Position numbers and translations under genes: made by a program
Assembly (NCBI GenBank): GCA_965261315.1
Contig: CBDHDM010000041.1
Coordinates: 1-64,000 of the forward strand
Direction of reading: 5' to 3'
Length of the DNA: 64,000 nucleotides
DNA from: Endozoicomonas sp965261315
GTDB lineage: Bacteria; Pseudomonadota; Gammaproteobacteria; Pseudomonadales; Endozoicomonadaceae
The notes under the pieces: generated by a model
Database searches by the model: none
Seen by the model: the letters and a program-made list of their open reading frames with translations, nothing else
Told to the model about the DNA's origin: nothing
Shown: piece by piece, positions 11,001 through 20,142 of the stretch
Numbering within the stretch: position 1 is the first letter of the stretch
How the letters are laid out: each line of letters begins with the position of its first letter

Positions 11001-12534
11001 GACGAAAGTAGTCGTACACTGTACGGGTACGGCTGGAGAGTACCGCCATCGGGGTATCATCCCCCATGGAACCCACTGCTTCGTGGCCCGACTCTGCTAA
11101 TGGACGAATCACCTGGTCACGTTCTTCGAACGTCACCATGAACATTTTCTGGTATACGTTCAGTAGCTCAGGCGTAAAGTGATCAACTTTGTAATCATCT
11201 TCATTGAAATGGGAACGGATACGATACGCATTCTGCTTCAGCCACTTCTTGTAGGGCTGACGGACTTTCAGTTTGTCATCGATATCATGAGCCTGGTGCA
11301 GTTCACCAGTCTCGGTATCAATCGCCAGAACTTCTCCCGGTCCAACCCGACCTTTGGCAACGACATCTGCAGGCTTGTAGCCATGAACACCAACCTCAGA
11401 AGCTACAGTCAGGTAACCGTTCCTGGTAATAACCCATCGTGAAGGGCGCAGACCATTACGATCCAGAGCACAGACGGCATTGCGGCCATCAGTAATAACC
11501 AGACCCGCAGGACCATCCCACGGCTCCATATGCATGGAGCTGTACTCATAGAACGCTCTGAGATCTGGATCCATGGTATCGACGTTCTGCCATGCGGGTG
11601 GAACCAGCATACGGATAGCACGGTAAAGGTCTACGCCCCCCGTAACCAGAACTTCCATCATATTATCCAGACTCGATGAGTCTGAGCCGGTTCGGTTTAC
11701 CAGGGGAGAAATATCATCCAGTGTCGGCAGCAAAGGTGATTGGAACTTCTGACGACGAGCCTCCGCCCAATTACGGTTACCGGTAATCGTGTTGATTTCA
11801 CCATTATGGGCCAGCATGCGGAATGGCTGCGCCAGCTGCCAGCGCGGCATGGTATTGGTAGAGAACCGCTGATGAAATACACAGATAGCAGTTTCAAAGC
11901 GGGGATCACCGAGGTCTGGATAGAAGGTGGGCAGATCCACCGGCATCATCAACCCTTTATAGGTGATGACTCTGGGCGACAGTGAACAGATATAGTAATC
12001 CTTATCCTCTGCCATGAGCATATTCGTGTAGCGGCGAGCCATGTAGAGTTTGGCACTGAACTCTTTCTCATCAAGTTCACCCTCAGGGGTGACAAAGATC
12101 TGTTCAATACCTGGCAGCAGGTCTTTCGCAATAGGTCCGAGACAGTCAACATTCACAGGAACCTTGCGCCAGCCAACAACATTCAGACGCTGCTTTTCCA
12201 GCTCTTTTTCCAGTATTTTTTTGCCTTTCTCAGCACGAGCCTTATCCGTGTTAAGAAAAATCATACCAACGGCGTACTGCCCTGGCAGGTCAGAACCAAA
12301 CTTTTCTTTAGCAACGGTTCGGAAAAAGGTATCCGGTGTTTGAATCAGCAGACCGCAGCCATCGCCAGTTTTGCCATCGGCAGCAATACCACCGCGGTGC
12401 GTCATACAGGTCAGTGCTTCAATCGCCGTTTTCAGAAGGTCATGACTTTTTTTACCTTCCATCTGGGCAATTAGCCCGAAACCACAGTTATCCCGAAACT
12501 CCCCAGGATTATACAGACCTGCTTTCATAGGCAT
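8071..12534 (-). CDS. gltB: Glutamate synthase, large (alpha) subunit
   Basis: GltB has an N-terminal type 2 glutaminase domain whose catalytic cysteine is the one in FRDNCGFG, normally exposed by cleavage of a short propeptide. A central FMN-binding synthase domain follows, with the [3Fe-4S] cysteines in GCKYLRICHLNNCATG, then a C-terminal beta-helix domain of repeated G-xx-G-xxx-G. The open frame reaches 12588, but the start is probably ATG 12534 (MPMKAGLYN), preceded by GAGG about 12 bases upstream; Pseudomonas GltB also begins at about this point. That gives about 1487 residues, the normal size. An earlier start at 12588 or 12552 cannot be excluded. Nitrogen regulation is likely but no operator is recognisable. 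Confidence 0.96.
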   Translation of the reverse strand: MPMKAGLYNPGEFRDNCGFGLIAQMEGKKSHDLLKTAIEALTCMTHRGGIAADGKTGDGCGLLIQTPDTFFRTVAKEKFGSDLPGQYAVGMIFLNTDKARAEKGKKILEKELEKQRLNVVGWRKVPVNVDCLGPIAKDLLPGIEQIFVTPEGELDEKEFSAKLYMARRYTNMLMAEDKDYYICSLSPRVITYKGLMMPVDLPTFYPDLGDPRFETAICVFHQRFSTNTMPRWQLAQPFRMLAHNGEINTITGNRNWAEARRQKFQSPLLPTLDDISPLVNRTGSDSSSLDNMMEVLVTGGVDLYRAIRMLVPPAWQNVDTMDPDLRAFYEYSSMHMEPWDGPAGLVITDGRNAVCALDRNGLRPSRWVITRNGYLTVASEVGVHGYKPADVVAKGRVGPGEVLAIDTETGELHQAHDIDDKLKVRQPYKKWLKQNAYRIRSHFNEDDYKVDHFTPELLNVYQKMFMVTFEERDQVIRPLAESGHEAVGSMGDDTPMAVLSSRTRTVYDYFRQQFAQVTNPPIDPLREAIVMSLETLLGRELNLFQETPEHASRVILKSPILSTAKFLDLMSVRHQHKSFEAETINLTYDPAIGLEQAVLNICDQAEKAVRSGKVLICLSDRYIDQGLLPVPAAMATGAVHHRLIGKGLRSESNIIVETASARDSHQFAVLIGFGATAVYPYLAYEIINDQIRTGEVMADPREAYKAYRKGIGKGLLKILSKMGISTIASYRGAQLFEAVGLGREVVDLCFCGVPSRIQGARFEDFHYEQGLLAETAWKARKPIQQGGLLKYVHDSEYHAFNPDVVQQLQVAVKTGDYQEYRKYSELVNKRPVATLRDLLGLKLTDKALVVDEVESVSAIVRRFDSAAMSLGALSPEAHEALAEAMNRLGGRSNSGEGGEDEARFGTNRVSKIKQIASGRFGVTPHYLVNAEVLQIKVAQGAKPGEGGQLPGGKVNQLIARLRYSVPGVTLISPPPHHDIYSIEDLAQLIYDLKQVNPDALVSVKLVSEPGVGTIAAGVAKAYADLITISGYDGGTAASPLTSIRYAGSPWELGLSEAHQTLRGNDLRGKVRLQTDGGLKTGLDVVKAAILGAESFGFGTTPMIAMGCKYLRICHLNNCATGVATQDQSLREEHFRGDVEMVMNFFTFVAEEVREWLALLGARTLEDVIGHTELLELLPGHTEKQQNLDLSPMLGSADVPEDKPMTCQVDRNPPFDKGELAEEMVRQTLDAIESGAGGEFSFTVGNCDRSIGARLSGEIAKRHGNQGMAGKPLKLNLTGSAGQSFGVWNAGGLEMRLEGDANDYVGKGMTGGKLTIRPPAGSSFVTHETSIIGNTCLYGATGGTLYAAGRAGERLGVRNSGANVVVEGTGDHCCEYMTGGLVTVLGRAGHNFGAGMTGGFAYVLDLERSFVDRYNHELVDIHRIDNEAMEPYQSHLLSVLEDYVAETGSAWGQELIDDFYDYSGRFWLVKPKAASLDTLLASTHGSPE

Positions 12535-13022
12535 TTTATCAACCAACCTCATCAACCCATTATTTTTCTGGCTCGCCTCGGCCATCATAAAAAAGTCATC
12601 CCGACTTTTCCCGGAACGCCCTCGATCCTGAAGGAAATTCTGCTCTGGAAGGCTTTGTATTTCACTACTAAATCAGGCGAACTCCTCGCCATTCAACACT
12701 CTTCGGTATACTACCGGCAATCAAGTGTCTGTCGAGCCATCGCTATTCTTTAACCGGCGGGCTTTCTGCCTCTTGTAACCGGACACCCCCGTCATAATTA
12801 TTCAGTTTAAATGCATAAAACTAAATCTGGCTTATGACCATCTGACACGTAAAACGGCTCGCCATTTTACACGCCTGTTCGTGCAATCACAAATGACCCT
12901 TATCAATGCAAGTAAAAACCACAATAAAAGACTGATAAATCGAAACTTTTCAGAACAAACTCAGACAGGAGCGACCAATAAAGATGAGGCTGAAGAGAAT
13001 TCTCCAGCCATTAACAGGTTAT
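12535..13022. other. Intergenic region between gltB and aroB
   Basis: About 490 bp with no convincing gene on either strand; a 62-residue + strand open frame at 12881 has no ribosome site or recognisable sequence. It must hold the gltB promoter on the - strand. In many gammaproteobacteria a damX-like SPOR/ATPase gene follows aroB at this position, and none is present here. Confidence 0.5.
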
Positions 13023-14102
13023 TCAAGAGCAAAATTGCTCAAGACAGTCCATTAGATTTTTATGATTAAAACAGTCTGTAACGGTAGCGCTTCCTAATGA
13101 GTCCAGAAGCACCAACCTCAGCTGGCCATCCAGCACCTTTTTATCCACGGCCATTAATTCAATAAATCGCCCGGGGCTGATGCCCGAAGGAGGCAGAGTC
13201 GGCAAACTTACCCGCTTGAGCAGAGTCACAATACCATCGACGTCTTCTTTAGATAAGCTTCCTTCTCGAAAGGAAAGATCAGCAGCCATTACCATACCTA
13301 CCGCAACAGCTTCACCGTGCAACCAGGAACCATAGCCGGTATGTGTTTCTATTGCATGACCAAAGGTATGACCAAGATTAAGAATCGCACGTATGCCGGA
13401 TTCTGTTTCGTCCGCCTCGACAACCCTGGCTTTATCATGACAGGAACGGTGAATAGCGTAGGAAAGCGCCTCAGGATCACGGCTCATCAATCGATCAATA
13501 TTCTCCTGCAGCCAGCCATAAAATGGCTGATCACAGATCAGTCCATATTTGATGACCTCTGCCAAACCAGCTGAAAGTTCCCGATCCGGCAGGGTGTCCA
13601 GTGTCGCAGTATCAATAACGACAGCGTTAGGCTGATAGAAAGCACCGATCATGTTTTTGCCCAGGGCATGATTGACCCCCGTTTTCCCGCCAACTGATGA
13701 GTCTACCTGGGACAGTAACGTGGTAGGCACTTGAATAAAATCCACACCTCGCTGATAACAGGCGGCAGCAAAACCGGTCATATCACCTATTACGCCACCA
13801 CCGAGAGCAACCAGCGTCGTCTTTCGTGTATGCCTCGACTGTAAAAGCTTATCGAAAATGAGGTTGACCGTTTCAAGGTTTTTATATTGCTCGCCATCCG
13901 GCAGGGTAATCACCGTTAAATCACAACCAGCCAGCGTGGATCGGATCGTATCCAGGTAGATCGGAGCTACCGTTTCATTAGTAACAATGGCAACGCTTTT
14001 GCCTTTTATATATGGGAGGAAGTAATTTGGATCAGAAAGAATATTTTCGCCGATAAAAATGGGATAACTTCGATCCCCTAGATCAACCTTAAGTTCCAGC
14101 AT
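13023..14102 (-). CDS. aroB: 3-dehydroquinate synthase
   Basis: AroB converts DAHP to 3-dehydroquinate, step two of the shikimate pathway, using NAD and a divalent metal. The 359-residue protein has the conserved GGGVIGDMTGFAAACYQRG segment, the PTTLLSQVDSSVGGKTGVN active-site stretch, and the metal-binding histidines in NLGHTFGHAIE and the WLHGEAVAVGM segment. It starts 14 bp after the aroK stop, so the two shikimate genes form one unit, as usual in gammaproteobacteria. Confidence 0.97.
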   Translation of the reverse strand: MLELKVDLGDRSYPIFIGENILSDPNYFLPYIKGKSVAIVTNETVAPIYLDTIRSTLAGCDLTVITLPDGEQYKNLETVNLIFDKLLQSRHTRKTTLVALGGGVIGDMTGFAAACYQRGVDFIQVPTTLLSQVDSSVGGKTGVNHALGKNMIGAFYQPNAVVIDTATLDTLPDRELSAGLAEVIKYGLICDQPFYGWLQENIDRLMSRDPEALSYAIHRSCHDKARVVEADETESGIRAILNLGHTFGHAIETHTGYGSWLHGEAVAVGMVMAADLSFREGSLSKEDVDGIVTLLKRVSLPTLPPSGISPGRFIELMAVDKKVLDGQLRLVLLDSLGSATVTDCFNHKNLMDCLEQFCS

Positions 14103-14116
14103 GGTAGATTACTCCC

Positions 14117-14638
14117 TCACTCTATTCCCAAGCCAACAGCTTGAATAATTCTTTTAATCACTTGTCGTGGAGATAAGACTTCCGTATCAAGAACAAGGTC
14201 AGCAATTGAGTGATATAAAGGGTCTCGTTCTTCAAGTAGCCGCGCCAACACCGCTTCCCTGTCCGGCCTTTGCAATAACGGTCTTCTTTTGTCTTTTTCC
14301 GTTCTTTGCAGCTGAACCGTTACCGGAGCACTCAGATAAACAACAAAACCGTTTGAACTGAGGTTTCGCCTGTTTTCCGGTCGACCGACAACACCGCCGC
14401 CTGTAGCCATTACCAAACCTTTCTGACTGCAGATTTCTTCAATAACCTGACTCTCCCGGTCTCGAAACCCCGCCTCCCCTTCAACATCAAAAATCCAGGG
14501 AATATCAGCGCCACTTCGATCTTCAATGACATGGTCCGAGTCAAGAAAGGGACGAGCCAGCTCTTTTGCCAGCATCCTGCCAATGGTACTTTTTCCTGCC
14601 CCCATGGGCCCGATCAGATAGATATTTGTTAATGGCAT
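14117..14638 (-). CDS. aroK: Shikimate kinase
   Basis: AroK phosphorylates shikimate with ATP. The open frame extends to 14722, but the family start is ATG 14638 (MPLTNIYLIG), giving 173 residues, the usual length. The P-loop GPMGAGKST is at residues 10-18, the substrate-binding LDSDHVIE and FRDRES follow, and GGGVV marks the second shikimate site. The adenine-side lid KRRPLL is also present. A terminator between pilQ and aroK suggests aroKB has its own promoter, although read-through from the pilus operon is possible. Confidence 0.95.
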   Translation of the reverse strand: MPLTNIYLIGPMGAGKSTIGRMLAKELARPFLDSDHVIEDRSGADIPWIFDVEGEAGFRDRESQVIEEICSQKGLVMATGGGVVGRPENRRNLSSNGFVVYLSAPVTVQLQRTEKDKRRPLLQRPDREAVLARLLEERDPLYHSIADLVLDTEVLSPRQVIKRIIQAVGLGIE

Positions 14639-14705
14639 GCTCTTTGCCAGCCTGACTTCCTGCCTGTGTGCAGCGAGCGTAGCGCATCGTAAGCAGTTAT
14701 GACAA

Positions 14706-14731
14706 CAAAAAACGGGAGCCAAGGCTCCCGT
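14706..14731 (-). terminator. Rho-independent terminator after pilQ
   Basis: ACGGGAGCC at 14712-14720 and GGCTCCCGT at 14723-14731 form a perfect stem; on the - strand it is followed by TTTTTTG. It lies between the pilQ stop and the aroK start. Confidence 0.85.
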
Positions 14732-14764
14732 CAGAGATATTCGAACCCATAATACGGGGACAGT

Positions 14765-16816
14765 TTACCGCAACGAAACCCCATCCGTGATAATTCTCGG
14801 GGTGATAAAGACCAGTAGCTCTTCTTTATCATCAGTCTCTGTTGTATTCCTGAACAGACCACCTACCCAAGGAATATCACCCAACACGGGTACTTTAGTT
14901 ACACCCTTGCTTTTACTCTGTTTGAATACACCACCTAGAACAACTGTCTCGCCATCTTCAACCAGCACCTGAGTAATAATCTCATTGGTCGAAATAATAG
15001 GTACATTGTTGGTGAACTTATCCGTTGTATCATCATTATTGATTTTAATATCCATAATGACCCGACCATCCGGAGTAATCTGAGGCGTTACCTCCAATCC
15101 CAGTACCGCATCCTTAAACGCTACCGATGTCGCACCACTGGACGTTTTCTCTTCATAGGGAATCTCTTTACCTGACTTGATAACCGCAGTTTTCTTATCG
15201 GCTGTAATGACCTTTGGTTGTGAAATAACCTCACCACCACCATCACTCAGCAGGGCCGATAGCTCAAGATTAAGAATGGTTCCACCATTCGTGGAAAAAC
15301 CAATAGCAATGGCACTGGAACCAACTCCTGTAACACTTAGATCCGTGAAGACATCATCACCTTGACCACCACCAATACTCAAATCTCGATCACTTCCCGG
15401 ATTTCCACCAATTGCATCATCTTTAGAGCCACTCCACTTAACACCCAGATCTTCTTTAAAGTTAGAACTGAGCGTAACAATACGCGCCTCAATCATGACC
15501 TGTCGGATAGGAATATCCAACTGGTCAATCAGCGCTCTCAACTCATCCAGTTTGGCCTGTGTTTCCTTGATCAACAAACTGTTGGTTCTGGCTACAACCT
15601 GAACCGAGCCTCTTTCAGTCAGCAGGCTAGCCCCTTCAGTTCCCTGCAATACCGTTGCAATCTCTGCCGCATCAGCGTAATTAATCTGAACCAGGTCGGT
15701 ATACACAGGAGCCAGCTCACGAATCTGCTTTTCATTCTCCAGCTGCTCACGCTCGCGTGCTGCTATTTCAGCAGCCGGAGCCACAGTGAGTACATTGCCT
15801 TCAAGCCGCTTATCAAGTCCTTTAGCCTTGAGCACAATATCAAGCGCCTGATCCCAGGGAACATTCTGCAGTCGCAAGGTAACATTGCCTCCGACAGTAT
15901 CAGATGCCACCAGGTTCAGATCCGTGAAATCAGCAATCAGCTGGAGAACAGCCCTGACTTCAATATCCTGAAAGTTTAACGACAGCTTATCTCCCTTATA
16001 GGAAAGCCCCGATTTTCTCCTGCCACGATCTTTTGCATCTGGAGCCTTAACACTGACAGTCAGCAGATTATCTGTCTGATAGGCCAGATACTCAAATTTT
16101 CCCTTAGGCTCAATAGTAATGATACTGTTGCCATCTTCAACGGCGGCATCAATAAACTTAACCGGTGTGGCAAAATCGATGACATCCAGGCGGTTTCTTA
16201 AGTGTTGTGGCAGAACATCCCCCTGAAACTCCAGACGGATACGCCCACCCTGTTCATTCATATCCATTGGGATCTTGGCATCAGAAAGCGCAATAATGAT
16301 TTTTCCTTCTCCATCATCACCACGCTGAAAGTCAATATCCGTAATTCCTTTCTTTATGTCAGCTACCTGGGAAGATGAATTATCCCCTTGGACTGACTCC
16401 CTTTGAACTGCTGCTGTATTGCTGTCATCTCCAATGTAAATACTGAGCGTCCGTCCATCAGCCTGACTGGTAAAACGGGTTGGCTGCTGAAGATTAATGA
16501 CCAGGCGCGTCCTGTCACCAGCCTCAAGCACAGTCACACTCTTGGCATTATTAAAACCAACTTCATTGTATTTCGGGAGTTCACTGCGCGTAAAAGGCAG
16601 ATCTATGGATATTCTGGGAGGCTTCTCAATACTGTAACCATGAGCAACCGGGGCAGCGCCATCAAAAGTCAAACGAAGCTCAACCATGTCACCCGGTAAC
16701 GCAGAAACATCCATATTCTTCAGAATGACGCCCCACGCAGAAATAGGCAATATTGCCAATAGCGCATACAGAAGCCCTCGAACAGCTTTCGCCTGCAACA
16801 GGGGACTAATATTCAT
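14765..16816 (-). CDS. pilQ: Type IV pilus secretin PilQ
   Basis: PilQ forms the outer-membrane ring through which type IV pili extend. The 683-residue product has a hydrophobic N-terminus acting as signal sequence, two AMIN domains (about residues 35-270) for peptidoglycan contact, an STN/N0 domain beginning near KLSLNFQDIEVRAVLQLIADF, an N1 domain, and the secretin domain. The secretin domain carries the signature VPVLGDIPWVGGLFR near the C-terminus. It is the last gene of pilMNOPQ. Unusually, 259 bp separate it from pilP; a short open frame there overlaps its start by 11 bases. Confidence 0.96.
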   Translation of the reverse strand: MNISPLLQAKAVRGLLYALLAILPISAWGVILKNMDVSALPGDMVELRLTFDGAAPVAHGYSIEKPPRISIDLPFTRSELPKYNEVGFNNAKSVTVLEAGDRTRLVINLQQPTRFTSQADGRTLSIYIGDDSNTAAVQRESVQGDNSSSQVADIKKGITDIDFQRGDDGEGKIIIALSDAKIPMDMNEQGGRIRLEFQGDVLPQHLRNRLDVIDFATPVKFIDAAVEDGNSIITIEPKGKFEYLAYQTDNLLTVSVKAPDAKDRGRRKSGLSYKGDKLSLNFQDIEVRAVLQLIADFTDLNLVASDTVGGNVTLRLQNVPWDQALDIVLKAKGLDKRLEGNVLTVAPAAEIAAREREQLENEKQIRELAPVYTDLVQINYADAAEIATVLQGTEGASLLTERGSVQVVARTNSLLIKETQAKLDELRALIDQLDIPIRQVMIEARIVTLSSNFKEDLGVKWSGSKDDAIGGNPGSDRDLSIGGGQGDDVFTDLSVTGVGSSAIAIGFSTNGGTILNLELSALLSDGGGEVISQPKVITADKKTAVIKSGKEIPYEEKTSSGATSVAFKDAVLGLEVTPQITPDGRVIMDIKINNDDTTDKFTNNVPIISTNEIITQVLVEDGETVVLGGVFKQSKSKGVTKVPVLGDIPWVGGLFRNTTETDDKEELLVFITPRIITDGVSLR

Positions 16817-16952
16817 CTAACTTACCTATTTCAGAATTAGAATTGTTGTTTTCATCGGCATCATATTTAAATAATCCAGCCCACTCCGCCATGACGGTTC
16901 TATACCACATCCTTTCATACCACGAAAAATCCCCCAGACAAAAATAAGCCAT
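16806..16952 (-). CDS. Possible small membrane protein between pilP and pilQ
   Basis: An unlisted 48-codon frame from ATG 16952 to TAG 16806 overlaps the pilQ start. It has a hydrophobic beginning, MAYFCLGDF, then an aromatic and charged stretch, WYERMWYRTVMAEWAGLF, and an acidic tail. The same frame is open a further nine codons upstream (SLIVVLAW), stopping at a TGA near 16980. Beyond that TGA the frame still reads plausibly (VFARLAVRHGLC), so a longer protein broken by a stop is possible. I do not recognise a family. There is no good ribosome site at the ATG. Confidence 0.3.
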   Translation of the reverse strand: MAYFCLGDFSWYERMWYRTVMAEWAGLFKYDADENNNSNSEIGKLDEY

Positions 16953-17075
16953 CCATGCCAGAACAACAATCAGACTAACTCAACACAGCCCATGACGCAC
17001 TGCCAACCGAGCAAAGACTGACAATAGCATTCATATTTAGAAAATGATGATTAATTCACAATACCGGAAATCAAA

Positions 17076-17612
17076 TCACTGACTACTAAAATTAACGCGA
17101 AGAACCCTTGGGCGCTCAATCCAATACGTTGGACCTGCCGGCACTATCTCCGTTACACGCAGCTCCTGATCATCAATGTAAGTTATGCGGCCATGGTTAC
17201 GTCCCAGGTAATCCCCCACCTGCACCCGGTGAACACCATCAGAACCTCGTACCAGCCCCCAGAACCCTTCATCATTACTGATCGAACCAACTAAACGGAA
17301 CGAGTCCATTTCAAATTGCTCAAGGTACTGTTTAACCCGATATTGATCCGGCTTGATATTGCTATTGATCTGTTCATTGGTCAGCGCAATTCTCACAGGC
17401 TGTCTGAAAGGACTGCGCATGGCAGATGCCTGATAAGTAAAAGCCTCATAAGCCCTGAACTGAGGTAGTGGCTCAATATTACCTGTCGGACTGGCCTTCA
17501 TTTCTGCCATATAGGCATCAATATCCTTATACCCCTGACGGCCCCCATCTGAGCAACCTGCTAAAACCAGCATGGTACCGACAACAATAATAAATCGAAG
17601 CAGCTGCATCAT
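17076..17612 (-). CDS. pilP: Type IV pilus lipoprotein PilP
   Basis: PilP is the inner-membrane-anchored lipoprotein linking PilN/PilO to the PilQ secretin. The 178-residue product begins with a lipoprotein signal ending in LVLAGC, so Cys20 would be lipidated. The body has the family pattern SPFRQP, then the C-terminal beta domain with GSISNDEGFWGLVRGSDGVHRVQVGDYLGRNHG. It overlaps pilO by 4 bases (ATGA type), indicating translational coupling. Confidence 0.95.
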   Translation of the reverse strand: MMQLLRFIIVVGTMLVLAGCSDGGRQGYKDIDAYMAEMKASPTGNIEPLPQFRAYEAFTYQASAMRSPFRQPVRIALTNEQINSNIKPDQYRVKQYLEQFEMDSFRLVGSISNDEGFWGLVRGSDGVHRVQVGDYLGRNHGRITYIDDQELRVTEIVPAGPTYWIERPRVLRVNFSSQ

Positions 17613-18220
17613 AGCCCCCCCTGATCATTGTAGCGGTAAGTTTTAGCAAGAATACTCATCATCAACTGACCGTTCTTGCCCGGACGAATTTCAAAATCAT
17701 GCAAAGTTACTATTCGCGAAAGGCTGGCTACACCACTGACAAAATTACCCAGGTCATGATAAGTACCCTGCACAGCAATACTGATAGGCAGCTCAATATA
17801 AAAGTGACTGACATTTTCAGCCTGAAGTTTAATTTCTTCTATTTGCAGACCTGCGCCACGCCCTGTAAAGGTAATATCCTCCAACAGCCCGGGAACCTCT
17901 GTATCGCTGGGTAATTGTTTAACCAGTGCACCAAAAGAGTTCTCCATTTCCGCCATCTGTTCGCGGTAGGATTTCAGGTTCGCAGCCTGGAATGCTTTGA
18001 TTCGATACTGCTCCCGTAAATCCTGCTCTTTACTGGCAGCGACATCATATCGGCTCTGCAAACTGGTCAGGTGGAACTGATAACCAAGCCCAAGTATCAA
18101 GACCAGAGTCAGAACACAGGCAATGATTCTGACTCCCAGAGGCCATGAGCCGATGTTATCAAAATCAATCTCATTCAGATCAAGTTCATTCAGCTTTTGT
18201 AACGAATCAGCAAAACTCAT
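17609..18220 (-). CDS. pilO: Type IV pilus inner-membrane protein PilO
   Basis: PilO pairs with PilN in the alignment complex of the type IV pilus machine. The 203-residue protein has a short cytoplasmic N-terminus rich in acidic residues, one membrane helix (about residues 28-48), a coiled coil, and a periplasmic ferredoxin-like domain. The LPSDTEVPGLLEDITFTGRGAGLQ segment is a PilO hallmark. It overlaps pilN by 4 bases and pilP by 4 bases. Confidence 0.95.
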   Translation of the reverse strand: MSFADSLQKLNELDLNEIDFDNIGSWPLGVRIIACVLTLVLILGLGYQFHLTSLQSRYDVAASKEQDLREQYRIKAFQAANLKSYREQMAEMENSFGALVKQLPSDTEVPGLLEDITFTGRGAGLQIEEIKLQAENVSHFYIELPISIAVQGTYHDLGNFVSGVASLSRIVTLHDFEIRPGKNGQLMMSILAKTYRYNDQGGL

Positions 18221-18780
18221 AATCCCCCCTTGGCCTGAGTGGGATTGATCTGTTTAACGGTTAGATCAAACTCATTCCAGCGCTGGCTGTTTGCTGAAAC
18301 TTTTCTGACCGCAGTCAGGTTTGGCTCAGTAAACCATTCAGAGTTATCGAAATTTCTCATCAAAGCAGAGATACGATTATTAGACTCAGCAACCCCAACA
18401 AGAGACAGGCGATTCCCCTCCAGGGTGATCTGCTTGAAATAAACCCCCTCTGGTACCATACGTGCCACCTGATCAAATATGCGAACAATCACAGGACGGT
18501 TTCCCTGCAGGTTCTGAATCACCTGCATTCTCTCCAGCAATTGATCTTTCTTGGTTTTCAGATCCTTGATTTCACTGATCCGTTTGTTGAGTAACGTAAT
18601 TTCATTCTGCAGATACTGGTTACGGCTCTGCTGGTAACTGATGTTATTGCTGATATAAAGATCACCAATAAAGACCAGACCAATGCCTATCAGCAGAGTC
18701 ACTGCCCAGACAGCAATGAAACGCTGTTTCCGTTCTTGCCTGAGCTCTTCACGCCAGGGTAACAGGTTAATTCTTGCCAT
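18217..18780 (-). CDS. pilN: Type IV pilus inner-membrane protein PilN
   Basis: PilN binds the cytoplasmic PilM with its N-terminal peptide ARINLLPWREE, which is exactly conserved here (residues 2-12). One membrane helix follows (about 24-44), then a coiled coil and a periplasmic domain of the same fold as PilO. The 187-residue length is typical. Its start overlaps the pilM stop by one base, so the operon is tightly coupled. Confidence 0.96.
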   Translation of the reverse strand: MARINLLPWREELRQERKQRFIAVWAVTLLIGIGLVFIGDLYISNNISYQQSRNQYLQNEITLLNKRISEIKDLKTKKDQLLERMQVIQNLQGNRPVIVRIFDQVARMVPEGVYFKQITLEGNRLSLVGVAESNNRISALMRNFDNSEWFTEPNLTAVRKVSANSQRWNEFDLTVKQINPTQAKGGL

Positions 18781-19844
18781 CAGTCGAAACTCCTCATGGC
18801 AAGGCCGCAGGCAATCATCAGAGATGGCGCCTCACTGGCCAGTTTGTCTGCATCGACCTTTCCAGCCAGAGACATTCCGGCAAAAGGGTTTGCCTGCCTG
18901 GTTGGGACTCCCAGTTTATCCTGAATCATTTCTGCCATGCCCGAGATGGATGCTGAGCCACCTACCAGAGCGATCGCATCCACATCATTAAACTGGCTGG
19001 ATGAATAAAAGAACTGAAGTGATCGTGATACTTGCTGAACCACAGTTTCCCTGAATGGATCCAATACTTCAGGCTCATAATCATCAGGGAGGCCGCCACG
19101 ACACTTGGCTTTTTCAGCCTCGTCAGGTGTCAGCCCATAACGACGCTGGATTTCATCGGTTAATTGCCGCCCACCAAATAGCTGCTCACGGGTGTACACC
19201 GTTTTTCCCCGGCTAATCACATTCAGTGTTGTTTTCGTTGCGCCAATATCGACGACTGCAAGCACAGGGTCTTCATCAGGAAGGTCAAGCTGGCCTTCAA
19301 TCAGCTCGCAAGCCCTCTCCATGGCAAAAGCTTCTATATCAACAATTTTGGTTTTTATTCCCCCAAGTCGCAGTGCTTCTTCCCGCATTTCGACATTGTC
19401 ACGGCGACAAGCAGCCAGCAAGACTTCAACACGCTCAGGATTTTTCTCATTCAGTCCCTGAACTTCAAAGTCTATAGCCACTTCATCCATGGCGTAGGGA
19501 ATGTACTGGTCCGCTTCAACAGTGATCTGCGTTTCCATTTCATCATCACTGAGAGAGGCATCCATATCGATGGTTTTGGTGATAACCGCAGATCCAGACA
19601 CGGCAACTGCTGCAGTTTTCAGACTGGTTCTGGAGTGGGAAAGAGCCTTGGCGACCGCTTCGCCAATGACATCGAGCTCATGAATATTATTTTCAACAAC
19701 GGCTCCCGGCGGCAGGGGTTCAACACTGAAAGCTTCGACCTTGTACTTGCTGCCTTTAAGCCCTAACTCAAGGACTTTGACAGATGTCGAGCTTATATCC
19801 ACCCCTAAAACGGTATTTGATTTGTTCTTCAGCAGCCCAAACAC
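18780..19844 (-). CDS. pilM: Type IV pilus assembly ATPase-like protein PilM
   Basis: PilM is an actin-like (FtsA-related) cytoplasmic protein that binds the PilN N-terminus. The 354-residue sequence begins MFGLLKNKSNTVLGVDISST, with the phosphate-1 loop DISSTSVK, a second loop VVDIGATKTTLNV, and an adenosine-binding VGGSASISGM, all typical of the fold. It is first in pilMNOPQ and divergent from the PBP1a gene, as in Pseudomonas and its relatives. The promoter lies in the approximately 300-bp divergent gap. Confidence 0.96.
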   Translation of the reverse strand: MFGLLKNKSNTVLGVDISSTSVKVLELGLKGSKYKVEAFSVEPLPPGAVVENNIHELDVIGEAVAKALSHSRTSLKTAAVAVSGSAVITKTIDMDASLSDDEMETQITVEADQYIPYAMDEVAIDFEVQGLNEKNPERVEVLLAACRRDNVEMREEALRLGGIKTKIVDIEAFAMERACELIEGQLDLPDEDPVLAVVDIGATKTTLNVISRGKTVYTREQLFGGRQLTDEIQRRYGLTPDEAEKAKCRGGLPDDYEPEVLDPFRETVVQQVSRSLQFFYSSSQFNDVDAIALVGGSASISGMAEMIQDKLGVPTRQANPFAGMSLAGKVDADKLASEAPSLMIACGLAMRSFD

Positions 19845-20031
19845 TGGCGCAATCCCTGGTTATTAGTTATAAGACCAACAGCTCTAATTAAATAACAGTC
19901 TGTTTACTTTCGCAATTATAGTGGCCAAAAAGCCAACTCTAAACACTGGATTTTTAAGGAAAATCCCACCTGCGCCCAAGACTGCAGCCAGTAAAGGAAA
20001 ACCACATTTTCAGCTAAAGGCCTTTTCACCG

Positions 20032-20037
20032 TATAAT
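20032..20037 (+). promoter_or_regulatory. Candidate -10 element of the PBP1a gene
   Basis: TATAAT occurs 106 bases before the chosen start. A matching -35 is only weak (TTTTCAG about 19 bases upstream), so this is tentative. Confidence 0.3.
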
Positions 20038-20142
20038 AGTCTGTCACGATCGGCTGTCAGGACGACTCTTGCTTATGACAAGAATGTTTAAATGTCACTA
20101 CTTCAGCCGGTGGCCTTCGCTTTATCAGGATGTCCTAACAGC

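Noticed and set aside
12881..13069. A 62-residue + strand ORF overlapping the end of aroB
   Set aside because: No ribosome site, no recognisable sequence, and it overlaps the conserved aroB C-terminus.
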